Positions 7,608-15,067 of a DNA stretch of 18,182 nucleotides are shown in pieces; position 1 is the first letter of the stretch; each line of letters opens with the position of its first letter. This stretch comes from Opitutaceae bacterium UBA3033 (GTDB lineage: Bacteria; Verrucomicrobiota; Verrucomicrobiia; Opitutales; Opitutaceae): the NCBI GenBank assembly GCA_002367815.1, contig DFDG01000061.1, forward strand, positions 8,332 to 26,513, read 5' to 3'. The translations under genes were made by a program, and so were the position numbers. The notes under the pieces are model-generated. The model did no database searches. It saw only the letters and a program-made list of their open reading frames with translations, and had not been told where the DNA came from.

Positions 7608-7612
7608 TGAAA

Positions 7613-7688
7613 TGCAGGGCGGGATCGCCTGATCCCGCCATCGAATCGGTAACGCAAGACAAGGCGGAATCAGCGGACCCGCCCTACA
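7613..7688. repeat. REP-like palindromic element A (TGyAGGGCGGG ends)
   Basis: The ends TGCAGGGCGGG and CCCGCCCTACA are inverted copies with one mismatch. Inside the left end is a perfect hairpin GGCGGGATC-gcct-GATCCCGCC; the right end has a weaker hairpin of the same type. It matches the ends of element C at 10074-10192. It lies just after the pseudogene, between convergent genes, and could also act as a transcription end. Confidence 0.75.
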
Positions 7689-7710
7689 CCTAATCAATCC
7701 CATGTGCCGC

Positions 7711-7775
7711 GGTAGGGTCCGTTCTCCGAACGGACCTTTGAGCTTCACCGGCCTGCCCGGAGGTCAGGCCCTACC
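7711..7775. repeat. Palindromic element B (GGTAGGG ... CCCTACC)
   Basis: Outer ends GGTAGGG and CCCTACC are exact inverted copies. Inside are two hairpins: GGTCCGTTC-tcc-GAACGGACC at 7716-7736 and GGCCTG ... CAGGCC at 7750-7770. The architecture, two hairpins within a terminal inverted repeat, is the same as in elements A and C although the internal sequence differs. Confidence 0.7.
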
Positions 7776-7787
7776 ATCCCCAATCAC

Positions 7788-8774
7788 TCACTCCGCCCAG
7801 GGATCGAACAGGATCTTGATCGCGGTTTTGTTTTTCAACAATTCCACGCCTTCCGCGTAACGGGTGAAGGGCAGCGTTTTCGAAACCAACGGCTTGAGGT
7901 CGAGTTTACCTGCCAAGACAAACTTCAGCGCTGTCTCCGCTGCGGCGCGATTATGATCGCCGTAACCCATCAGAGTCACGCCCGGTCCCCACATGTGGCG
8001 GGCGCCATAAGCCACGTTCTCACGCAGCACGCCAAAGATCGTCACGCAGCGTTTGGTGCGATCCATCAAAAACTCGATCGAGGCGGGAAAGCCTGTGCAA
8101 TCAATCGCGTCGTCGAGGGTCTTCGCTCCGTTGCGGTCGGCTTTCCACGTTTTGGCATTGGGCGAAGCCGTGCGATCCGCCCCAAGTTTCTTCGCAAGTC
8201 TGCGGCGACTCTCGACCATATCGATGCCGACCACCTCGCTCGCGCCGTGCGCCTTCGCCAATTGCACCGCCAATAAACCGGCCGGTCCCAAGCCGGAGAT
8301 TCCGACCCGACGGCCTTTGATCCCACCGAGTTGCGCCAATTGTTGGAACGAAACTTCCACACACATCGCCAATTCGAGTGAGGCAATTTCAATTGAGGTC
8401 AGTCTCGCGGGGATCTGCAGCAACGACCTTTCGGGAAACGTATTGTATTGCGCGTAAAATCCCGGACGTGGTTGTCCCGTATCCTGCCACGCGACGACCT
8501 TCATGCCCTGCTTAAGTTTTTCCACGCCCTTGCCCACCGCCACCACTTCGCCCATCGCCTCATGACCGGGCGCTCCGGGGAAATAGGGATACTTGAGCGT
8601 CATGCCGGGAAACATCGGCACACCGTCGAGGATGTGCATGTCCCAATGCGGACACGTCGTCACGCCCTCCACGCGGATGAGCACTTCGCCCTGCACCGGT
8701 TTTGGAATCGGCAAATCAGTCCAGACCGGTTGTCCCGGTTTTTCGATTACCAGACTTTTCATCATTTTGCTCAT
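7788..8774 (-). CDS. Zinc-type medium-chain alcohol dehydrogenase
   Basis: The 328-residue MDR oxidoreductase has a GroES-like N-terminal half and a Rossmann half with GLGPAG (161-166) followed by an acidic residue (Asp185) at the end of the next strand, which favours NAD. Likely catalytic zinc ligands are Cys41, the His71-Glu72 pair in PGHEAMGEV, and Cys138 or Glu140. The four-Cys structural zinc lobe of classical alcohol dehydrogenases is absent. Substrate unknown: alcohol, polyol or sugar are all possible. The start at 8774 has AGGA 7 nt upstream. It follows another MDR gene on the same strand after a 146-nt gap containing a palindrome. Confidence 0.85.
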   Translation of the reverse strand: MSKMMKSLVIEKPGQPVWTDLPIPKPVQGEVLIRVEGVTTCPHWDMHILDGVPMFPGMTLKYPYFPGAPGHEAMGEVVAVGKGVEKLKQGMKVVAWQDTGQPRPGFYAQYNTFPERSLLQIPARLTSIEIASLELAMCVEVSFQQLAQLGGIKGRRVGISGLGPAGLLAVQLAKAHGASEVVGIDMVESRRRLAKKLGADRTASPNAKTWKADRNGAKTLDDAIDCTGFPASIEFLMDRTKRCVTIFGVLRENVAYGARHMWGPGVTLMGYGDHNRAAAETALKFVLAGKLDLKPLVSKTLPFTRYAEGVELLKNKTAIKILFDPWAE

Positions 8775-8828
8775 GGTTCATTCCTGCGGTTCAATGGTTT
8801 GGCTGTGGCCTGCCTCGGTGAGTCCGGA

Positions 8829-8877
8829 CCGGGGTCATCCTCCTTCGCTAATGCTATGGAGGACAAGCCGACCCCGG
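8829..8877. repeat. Palindromic element D (CCGGGGTC ... GACCCCGG)
   Basis: Arms CCGGGGTC and GACCCCGG are exact inverted copies. A second pair TCCTCC and GGAGGA lies inside, with a 5-nt excess on the right. It occupies the gap between the two dehydrogenase genes, 55 nt before the start of the downstream one. The flanking GGCTACAA on the right looks like part of a longer dispersed repeat. Confidence 0.7.
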
Positions 8878-8920
8878 CTACAATTTGTAATTCAGATTTA
8901 TCGGAAAACATATCAAAGCA

Positions 8921-9940
8921 CTATTTACGCGCTGCCGGCCAATCGAGCACCACGCCGAGCACCGGTTCACTTTTAGATTCAATCAGCGCCCAGGCCTTGG
9001 CCGCTTCTGCCACAGGAAAACGGTGGGAGATACAGCCCATGGGGTCGATCCGGCCATCCGCGATCCATCGCATCGTCTCATCCAATCTCTCCTGGGTCGC
9101 TCCTGACACGAGGTCGAACGAAAGTTCGGAATTTCGAAACTGCTGCAATGCCTGCAACAAATTCACCTCCGCTGCTTTCGGGTAAAACCCGGCAATCACC
9201 ATGTGCCCGTTGCGCTTCATCAGCGGCAAATAATCGTTCAACACTTGGCGGCTGCCTGATGTTTCCACCAAGATTTGCACCGGACCCAGGCCCAGCTCCC
9301 GGAATGCCGCCACTCCATTATCCGCGCTTGATTTTATCGTCTGCCCAAATTTTTTGAACCGGTCCAACCGGTCGTCATGACGGCCAATCATTGCCACTTT
9401 GGCTCCTTGGCTGGCCAGAGTTTGGCCGCTCCATTGTCCGACCAGCCCATCCCCCACCACCACGGCGACCAGTCCGGGATGCACCGGGGAACGTGAGCCG
9501 CAATTGTAGCCCACTTGGGTCAGCACCAATCCCGAAAATGCCACCGGGTCCAGCCCCGCGGGTAAGGGCATCAATGCTCCCTGATCGCAGACCGAAGGCG
9601 AAACGTGGCCGGCGTATTGGTTGTCAAACATCCCGCAGACTTTGCTCATCGAGGAAAATACCCAGTCGCCCGGTTTAAAACGGGTCACCGCCGATCCGAC
9701 GGAAAGCACGCGTCCGACTTTCTGGTAACCGGCGACCATCGGAAACGGTTCCGGATCGCCTGGCAGCCAAGCCACATCGCCGGAAATCCGTTCACCCCGC
9801 AGAAACGATCCTTCGGTGCCATTGCTGATCCACGAATGATGCAATTCCATCACCACATCTTCGGCGCCCGGTTCCGGACTTTCGATTTCGCGATACTCAA
9901 CCTGATTTCGCGCGGTAAATACAACGGCTTGGCTTTTCAT
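8921..9940 (-). CDS. Medium-chain dehydrogenase/reductase without zinc ligands
   Basis: This 339-residue protein has the MDR layout with the nucleotide motif VGDGLVGQ (162-169). The region that carries the first zinc Cys in relatives reads SWISNGTEGSFLRGE (36-50), and the usual GHE reads GYQ (71-73), so the catalytic zinc site seems to be missing. The NGTEGSFLRG pattern resembles BchC-like and related sugar or polyol dehydrogenase-like MDR proteins. Function unknown; it may be a zinc-free reductase. The gene is followed by the zinc-type MDR gene on the same strand. No Shine-Dalgarno motif is evident before the ATG at 9940. Confidence 0.82.
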   Translation of the reverse strand: MKSQAVVFTARNQVEYREIESPEPGAEDVVMELHHSWISNGTEGSFLRGERISGDVAWLPGDPEPFPMVAGYQKVGRVLSVGSAVTRFKPGDWVFSSMSKVCGMFDNQYAGHVSPSVCDQGALMPLPAGLDPVAFSGLVLTQVGYNCGSRSPVHPGLVAVVVGDGLVGQWSGQTLASQGAKVAMIGRHDDRLDRFKKFGQTIKSSADNGVAAFRELGLGPVQILVETSGSRQVLNDYLPLMKRNGHMVIAGFYPKAAEVNLLQALQQFRNSELSFDLVSGATQERLDETMRWIADGRIDPMGCISHRFPVAEAAKAWALIESKSEPVLGVVLDWPAARK

Positions 9941-10073
9941 AGATTCAAGGGGTGAGCCGCAGTCACCCGCGCCGGGGACGTGATGTCAAACCTCAGCCAC
10001 CCGCCAAAGGGAATTATTATGCCAAATTCCGCACTGGGCGCGGTAAATTGAACCGGAAAATTTTGGAATGAAA

Positions 10074-10192
10074 TGTAGGGCGGGGATTCCGTTTCCCGCC
10101 TTGTGAGTCGTTACAACAATCGCCTGCTGCTATTGCCAACCAAGGTGGACGCGCAGGTCCCACTGAGCGGGGAGCAGAATCCCCGCCCTACA
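10074..10192. repeat. REP-like palindromic element C (TGTAGGGCGGGG ends)
   Basis: The ends TGTAGGGCGGGGA and CCCCGCCCTACA are near-exact inverted copies. Each end folds on itself: GGCGGGGA / TTCCCGCC on the left and GCGGGGA / TCCCCGC on the right, with about 65 nt between. It shares its ends with element A at 7613-7688. The whole gene-free stretch 9941-10260 holds this element; I see nothing else in it that I can support. Confidence 0.8.
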
Positions 10193-10260
10193 ACATTGAG
10201 AATCTGGACTGCTTTGTCGATTAGGCGCCCCGCTCTTAACTGAGTTCTTACCCGAAAAAT

Positions 10261-11649
10261 TTAGGCGGATCCATCCACGACGGCAAACTGGGCGGTAAAG
10301 TGACGCAGCACCTTTGGAGCATTGGTGAATTTCAGACCGCAAATCTTATCGCGCTGTTGGTTCACGTGCAGGATCACCTCGCCGAGATAATCCACGTGGC
10401 TCTGGGTGTAAACTCGCCGCGGAAATGCGAGTCGCACCAATTCCATCGCCGCTGGTTTTTCACTGCCATCCGGCTGGCGCCCAAACATCACCGATCCGAT
10501 TTCCACGCCACGCACGCCTCCTTCGATATAGAGGGCACAAGCGAGGGCCCAGGCCGGAAACTCACTCGCAGGGATGTGAGGCAACATCGCCTTCGCATCG
10601 ATATAGACCGCGTGTCCACCGGTCGGTTGCACGATCGGGACATCGGCCTTGGTCAATACTTCGCCCAAATATTCGATGGAGCGAATTCGGTAGCGCAAAT
10701 AATCCTCGTCCAAGGCTTCATAAAAACCAATCGCCAGAGCCTCGAGATCATAACCTGCCAAGCCGCCATAAGTCGGAAAGCCTTCCGTCAGGATCAGGTT
10801 GTTTTTCGCCGTCTCCGCCCACCCATCATCGTTGAGGGCAAGGAAACCACCGATGTTACACATGCCGTCTTTCTTCGCGCTCATGGTCGCGCCGTCGGCA
10901 CAGGCAAACATCTGACGGGCAATTTCAATGGGCGTCGCTTCCGCCATCCCCGGTTCACGCTGTTTGATAAACCACGCGTTCTCGGCAAACCGGCAACAAT
11001 CCAATAGCAGCGGCACGTGGTGCCGCTGGCAAATTTCGCGCGCCCCTCGGATGTTCGCCAACGACACCGGTTGGCCGCCGCCGGAATTATTGGTAATGGT
11101 GATCATCACCATCGGCACCTTGCCCGCATTATCCCCGAGACATTGTTCCAGCGCCACCAGGTCCATGTTACCCTTGAATGGTGCGCGGAGGGAAGGCTGA
11201 CGTCCTTCCGCCACCGGTAGGTCCAACGCGATGGCACCTTGGGCTTCGATGTTGGCCCGCGTCGTATCAAAGTGCGTGTTGTTGGGCACGATATCGCCGG
11301 CCTTGAGCACCGAGCCAAACAGGATGCGCTCCGCCGCCCGACCCTGATGGGTAGGAATGATATGTTTAAACCCCGTGATATCGCGCACGGCAGCTTCGAA
11401 GCGATAAAATGAGTCCGCCCCGGCGTAACTCTCGTCGCCCCGCATCATCCCCGCCCATTGATATTTCGACATCGCGCCCGTGCCGGAGTCGGTCAGCAAA
11501 TCAATCAACACATCCTCGGCCTTGAGTAAAAACGGATTATAACCCGCTGCCGCCAATTTGGTGATGCGCTCATCGCGGGTGGTGAAACGGATCGGCTCCA
11601 CTGACTTGATTCGGAACGGCTCAATGATCGATTTGAAAGGGGCATTCAT
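10261..11649 (-). CDS. tnaA: Tryptophanase (tryptophan indole-lyase)
   Basis: The 462-residue PLP enzyme belongs to the beta-eliminating tryptophanase/tyrosine phenol-lyase family. The PLP lysine is Lys260 in MSAKKDG, and LIDLLTDSGTGAM, IPTHQGR, GGQPVSLAN and FAENAWFIKQRE are conserved. Three positions that separate the two activities read as tryptophanase: Asp128 in FDTTR (Thr in tyrosine phenol-lyase), VEIGS at 382-386 (the lyase has Arg in MERG), and His450 in LRHFTA (Phe in the lyase). It should convert tryptophan to indole, pyruvate and ammonia in the cytosol. ATG 11649 is chosen because the family N-terminus EPFRIKSVE follows it; an in-frame ATG at 11742 would begin inside an inverted repeat and add 31 unconserved residues. 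Confidence 0.92.
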   Translation of the reverse strand: MNAPFKSIIEPFRIKSVEPIRFTTRDERITKLAAAGYNPFLLKAEDVLIDLLTDSGTGAMSKYQWAGMMRGDESYAGADSFYRFEAAVRDITGFKHIIPTHQGRAAERILFGSVLKAGDIVPNNTHFDTTRANIEAQGAIALDLPVAEGRQPSLRAPFKGNMDLVALEQCLGDNAGKVPMVMITITNNSGGGQPVSLANIRGAREICQRHHVPLLLDCCRFAENAWFIKQREPGMAEATPIEIARQMFACADGATMSAKKDGMCNIGGFLALNDDGWAETAKNNLILTEGFPTYGGLAGYDLEALAIGFYEALDEDYLRYRIRSIEYLGEVLTKADVPIVQPTGGHAVYIDAKAMLPHIPASEFPAWALACALYIEGGVRGVEIGSVMFGRQPDGSEKPAAMELVRLAFPRRVYTQSHVDYLGEVILHVNQQRDKICGLKFTNAPKVLRHFTAQFAVVDGSA

Positions 11650-11732
11650 GAGTGTCCATCCCACCCCAGATCCACGAACCAGTCGAGCCACGCACCCTAG
11701 TCCATAAGCACCAAATTCAGCGCCAAAACCAA

Positions 11733-11755
11733 TTTGTAACATAATACGTTACAAA
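11733..11755. promoter_or_regulatory. Inverted repeat before tryptophanase, candidate operator
   Basis: A perfect 8-bp inverted repeat, TTTGTAAC-N7-GTTACAAA, lies 84-106 nt upstream of the tryptophanase ATG and 21 nt after the preceding ligase gene. On the minus strand its spacer contains TATTAT, a fair -10 hexamer, but I see no good -35 at 16-18 nt. The half-site resembles a TyrR box (TGTAAA-N6-TTTACA), but the spacing is 7 and TyrR is mainly known from gammaproteobacteria, so that match may be chance. There is no U-tract, which argues against a terminator. Confidence 0.5.
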
Positions 11756-11775
11756 CACCCCGGCGGGTTTAACTT

Positions 11776-13701
11776 TTAAGCAGGACGCAATGCTACAATC
11801 GCCTCTAAAGAAACTGGATTTTCCACACTCGTTAAATCACCCGCAGGCTGGCCGGCATAGACGCGAAGAATCATGCCGCGCAGAATTTTTCCGCTGCGGG
11901 TTTTGGGTAACGCGGTGACCACATACACCGCTTTCGGCGCGAGTGGTTTGCCCATTTGTTTCGCCACGTGCGCAATTAAATCGGCGGTTTCAACTGACGC
12001 CCCGGGTTTCAAAACCACAAAACAAACCAGCACCTGACCCTTCAATTCGTCGGGGGCGCCGATCGTCGCTGCCTCGCTCACTGCGGGGTGGGATGTGAGC
12101 ACGCTTTCCACTTCCGAAGGGCCGACCCGTTTGCCGGCGACTTTGATGGTGTCGTCGCTGCGGCCGAGCACGAACCACGACCCATCTTCATCTTCGCGCG
12201 CCCAGTCTCCGTGATACCAAACATCCGGCCAGCGGCTGAAGTAGGTTTCCACGTAACGCGCATCGTCGTGGAGAAAACTCTTAGTCATCGAAGGCGATGG
12301 CTGTTTGCACACCAGATGCCCCACCGTGCCACGCGGCACCGGTTCTCCGGCCTCGGAATAAATCGCCACGTCCATCCCCAACGCCGGCGCGCCGAGTGAG
12401 CTCGGTCGCAACGGAGTAAGCGGGGTGCAGGAAAGTAAACAACCGAGCAATTCCGTGCCGCCGGAAATATTGATGATCGGGCAACGTCCTCCACCCACGT
12501 TGGTAAAGAACCAACGGTAGCTGGTTTCGTCCCACGGCTCGCCCGTGGAACCCAATACGCGCAGACGCGATAAATCGTAGCCCGCCGGCCCTTTGCCTTC
12601 TGTCACGCGCATGAACAATCGCACCAAGGTCGGCGAAGCGCAAAACGTCACGACCTTCAAGCGCTCCAAGGTACGCCACAACCGGTCGCTATCGGGATGA
12701 TCCGGCGCGCCATCAAACATCACGATCGGCGTGCGATAGAACAGGCATCCGATTATTTCCCACGGTCCCATCATCCAACCGATGTCGGTAAACCAAAAAA
12801 ACGGTTCCCCCGCCTGCACGTTGAAGGCATAGCGTAACTCCTTGCCGGTTTGTGCCAGACATCCCGCATGCGTGTGCACGGTGCCTTTCGGTCGACCCGT
12901 CGTGCCGCTGGTGTAGATGATCATCGCCGATTCCTCCGCGGCGGTAGGCACACACTCATACGGGGTGCCGTAGCCCCCGCTGTATACAAATTCGGGCCAC
13001 GCCGGCGTATCGAACATCAACACGTGTTTGACGCTCGGCACCCGGGCGGCGGCGGCCCGGGCGATCGCGCCGGTCGGCACCGTCTTGCCGCGGCGGTGCA
13101 GGTGCTCGATCGCGAAAAGAAATTTAGCTTCGCACGAACCCAGCCGTTCCACGACCGCCGCTTCACCATAACCGCAGAATATCGGCACAAAGCGGGCGCC
13201 AATCTTGAACGTGGCCATCATAATTTCGACCGTCTGCACGCACATCGGCGCGTAGAGGCCCACGCTGTCGCCGCGTCCGATGCCCATCTCCGTCAATTTC
13301 CGGCAGCAGGCATCGATGGTCTTTTTGAGCTGGGCAAAAGTAAATTTTTCCCGCGATTCCGCAGCGTCAGAATCCGCCTCATAATACAAAGCAATCTCAT
13401 CGCCGTGGCCATCCCGCACATGGCGATCGATGCAGTTGTGGGTGATGTTTACCTCGCCGCCGGCAAACCATTTCGTCCAGGCAAAGCCGCGAGAATCATC
13501 CTTAACTTTCGTGTAGGGTTTGAACCACTCAAGGCCACAGTCCTTGACCGACTCGTCCCAAAACCAAGCCGTGTCGTGCACCGAGGCCGCGTGCAAGTCC
13601 GCCTGCGTAGCGCAATTGTGCCGGCGCATGAAATTCGCGAGATGCGACTCACGCGGCCAAGCATGATCATCAGGATGCCAGAGGTATTCGGGGTTAGTCA
13701 T
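11776..13701 (-). CDS. Acetoacetyl-CoA synthetase-like AMP-forming acyl-CoA ligase
   Basis: This 641-residue ANL-superfamily ligase has an acetyl-CoA-synthetase-type N-terminal domain (about 40-100), the P-loop YTSGTTGRPKG (263-273), the A5-type motif NISGGTELLGC (411-421), GRSDDTIKVAGKRVG near the hinge, and the catalytic Lys605 in KTRSGKILR. Acetyl-CoA synthetases read WWQTETG at the A5 motif; SGGTE is closer to acetoacetyl-CoA synthetases and larger-acyl ligases. With a thiolase gene upstream in the same direction and the homogentisate pathway further upstream, activation of acetoacetate is the best guess. Acetate or another short acid cannot be excluded. It starts in the arm-proximal part of a palindromic repeat and lacks a visible Shine-Dalgarno motif. 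Confidence 0.82.
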   Translation of the reverse strand: MTNPEYLWHPDDHAWPRESHLANFMRRHNCATQADLHAASVHDTAWFWDESVKDCGLEWFKPYTKVKDDSRGFAWTKWFAGGEVNITHNCIDRHVRDGHGDEIALYYEADSDAAESREKFTFAQLKKTIDACCRKLTEMGIGRGDSVGLYAPMCVQTVEIMMATFKIGARFVPIFCGYGEAAVVERLGSCEAKFLFAIEHLHRRGKTVPTGAIARAAAARVPSVKHVLMFDTPAWPEFVYSGGYGTPYECVPTAAEESAMIIYTSGTTGRPKGTVHTHAGCLAQTGKELRYAFNVQAGEPFFWFTDIGWMMGPWEIIGCLFYRTPIVMFDGAPDHPDSDRLWRTLERLKVVTFCASPTLVRLFMRVTEGKGPAGYDLSRLRVLGSTGEPWDETSYRWFFTNVGGGRCPIINISGGTELLGCLLSCTPLTPLRPSSLGAPALGMDVAIYSEAGEPVPRGTVGHLVCKQPSPSMTKSFLHDDARYVETYFSRWPDVWYHGDWAREDEDGSWFVLGRSDDTIKVAGKRVGPSEVESVLTSHPAVSEAATIGAPDELKGQVLVCFVVLKPGASVETADLIAHVAKQMGKPLAPKAVYVVTALPKTRSGKILRGMILRVYAGQPAGDLTSVENPVSLEAIVALRPA

Positions 13702-13703
13702 TC

Positions 13704-13776
13704 TTAACCACTAAGATCACAAAGAACTCGAAGTAAGAAGCCAACCCTTTGTGAGCTTTGTGTTCTTCGTGGTTAA
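13704..13776. repeat. Palindromic repeat E (TTAACCAC ... GTGGTTAA)
   Basis: Arms at 13704-13733 and 13747-13776 are inverted copies matching at about 24 of 30 positions, with a TTAACCAC(G/T)AAGA core. It fills the gap between the thiolase and ligase genes. The right arm contains the thiolase stop codon (TTA at 13773-13775 on this strand), and the left arm begins 2 nt before the ligase start. Confidence 0.8.
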
Positions 13777-14951
13777 ATAATTTCCACGCAAACCGCCAGG
13801 CCTTCACCACCGCCGATGCAGATGGCCGCGACGCCGCGTTTCAGGCCGCGCGCTTTCAGGGATGCAATCAAGGTGACAATGATGCGGGCACCGGAACAGC
13901 CGATGGGATGACCGAGCGCAATCGCGCCGCCATCGACGTTCACTTTGTCATGTGGCACACCCAGCTCGCGCATGAATGCCATCGGCACCACGGCGAACGC
14001 TTCGTTGACCTCCCAAAGATCGACATCGCCCACCGACCAACCGGCGGAGGTGAGTGCATTTTTCGTGGCCTGCACGGGTGCGGTCGTGAACCACATCGGT
14101 TCCTGGGCATGACCACCAAACGCAACCAAACGTGCGATCGGTTTCAGGCCATGGCGCGCTGCGGCTTCAAGCGGCGCCAGCACCAAGGCGGCGGCCCCAT
14201 CGTTGATTGATGAAGCATTGGCCGGGGTAATCGTGCCGTCTTTTTGAAACACGGGCTTCAACTGCGGGACCTTGTCATAATTCACTTTCGCCGGACCTTC
14301 GTCGAGTTCGACCTTGGTCATGTTGCCTTTGCGATCCTTGATTTCCACCGGGGTGATTTCGGCCGCAAAGCGTCCGCTTTTTTGCGCGGCATTGGCCCGC
14401 TGAAAAGATTCGATTGCGTAGGCATCCTGTGCTTCGCGGGTAAATTTATATTCGGCCGCGCACTTCTCTGCACAGTTACCCATGTGGATGTCGTTATAGG
14501 GGTCCCAGAGTCCATCCATGATCAGCGAATCAATGACCTGTTGGTGGCCGAGCCGATAACCATCACGCGCCTTGGGCATCAGGTAAGGCGCCTGCGACAT
14601 GTTTTCCATCCCGCCGGCGACCACGAACTCACCCATGCCAGTCGCCAGCATCTGCGAACCTTGCATGACCGCCTGCAGCCCGGAGCCACAGACCTTGTGA
14701 ATGGTGACGGCGCGGGTCGCAGCAGGCAGGCCGGCATAAAGCGCGGCTTGTCGGGCTGGCGCCTGGCCTTGCCCGGCCTGCAGCACGTTGCCCATCAGCA
14801 CATCGGTGACATGCTCGGGCGAAACGCCCGCTTCAACCAGAGCCCCCATGATGGCGGTGGCGCCAAGTCGTGAAGCCGGGCTGGAGGCAAGAGCGCTTTG
14901 GAAATTTCCGATAGGGGTGCGAGTGGCGGAGAGGATGACAATTTCTTTCAT
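13773..14951 (-). CDS. Acetyl-CoA C-acetyltransferase (thiolase)
   Basis: The 392-residue thiolase has all catalytic residues: nucleophile Cys88 in KVCGSGLQAV, NEAFA, His348 in GHPIGCSGAR, and Cys378 in CIGGGEGLA. Length and residue numbering closely match the biosynthetic/degradative acetyl-CoA acetyltransferase type (Cys89, His348, Cys378 in the Zoogloea enzyme). It would split acetoacetyl-CoA into two acetyl-CoA, or run the reverse condensation. Next to the acetoacetyl-CoA-synthetase-like gene and downstream of the homogentisate genes, the degradative direction is likely. Repeats border it on both sides: its stop codon lies inside one, and another occupies the upstream gap. Confidence 0.93.
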   Translation of the reverse strand: MKEIVILSATRTPIGNFQSALASSPASRLGATAIMGALVEAGVSPEHVTDVLMGNVLQAGQGQAPARQAALYAGLPAATRAVTIHKVCGSGLQAVMQGSQMLATGMGEFVVAGGMENMSQAPYLMPKARDGYRLGHQQVIDSLIMDGLWDPYNDIHMGNCAEKCAAEYKFTREAQDAYAIESFQRANAAQKSGRFAAEITPVEIKDRKGNMTKVELDEGPAKVNYDKVPQLKPVFQKDGTITPANASSINDGAAALVLAPLEAAARHGLKPIARLVAFGGHAQEPMWFTTAPVQATKNALTSAGWSVGDVDLWEVNEAFAVVPMAFMRELGVPHDKVNVDGGAIALGHPIGCSGARIIVTLIASLKARGLKRGVAAICIGGGEGLAVCVEII

Positions 14952-14972
14952 GGGAATTTGAGTGGGTGGAGT

Positions 14973-15066
14973 TCTCTATCTCATTATTCTTTCGCTTAAT
15001 CTTTATCCACCAAGGTTGGCGCTAAGCTGGGAAAGATTAAGATAATGAGGAAAGAAGAAAGAGGGA
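14973..15066. repeat. Palindromic repeat F (AAAGATTAAG-type arms)
   Basis: The left arm (14973-15008), when reversed, contains AAAGATTAAG followed by AATAATGAGATAGAG; the right arm (15031-15066) reads AAAGATTAAGATAATGAGG followed by AAAGAAGAAAGAG. The match is imperfect because the left arm has about 6 extra bases. It fills the gap between the flavin reductase-like and thiolase genes and ends 1 nt before the reductase stop codon. Confidence 0.7.
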
Positions 15067-15067
15067 T

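Noticed and set aside
9978..9988. TTGACA on the minus strand upstream of the zinc-free dehydrogenase gene as a -35 box
   Set aside because: No acceptable -10 hexamer lies 16-18 nt downstream; the sequence there is GC-rich.
7613..10192. CRISPR array or transposon ends
   Set aside because: There are only two dissimilar-length copies, no regular spacers, no cas genes, and no transposase; the structure fits dispersed palindromic repeats.
11650..11742. TnaC-like leader peptide before tryptophanase
   Set aside because: The only reading frame here is in frame with tnaA and runs into it without a stop; there is no short separate peptide with the expected Trp-Pro arrangement.
12850..13707. 285-residue plus-strand reading frame opposite the acyl-CoA ligase
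   Set aside because: It is antisense to the ATP-binding half of the ligase and shows no motifs.
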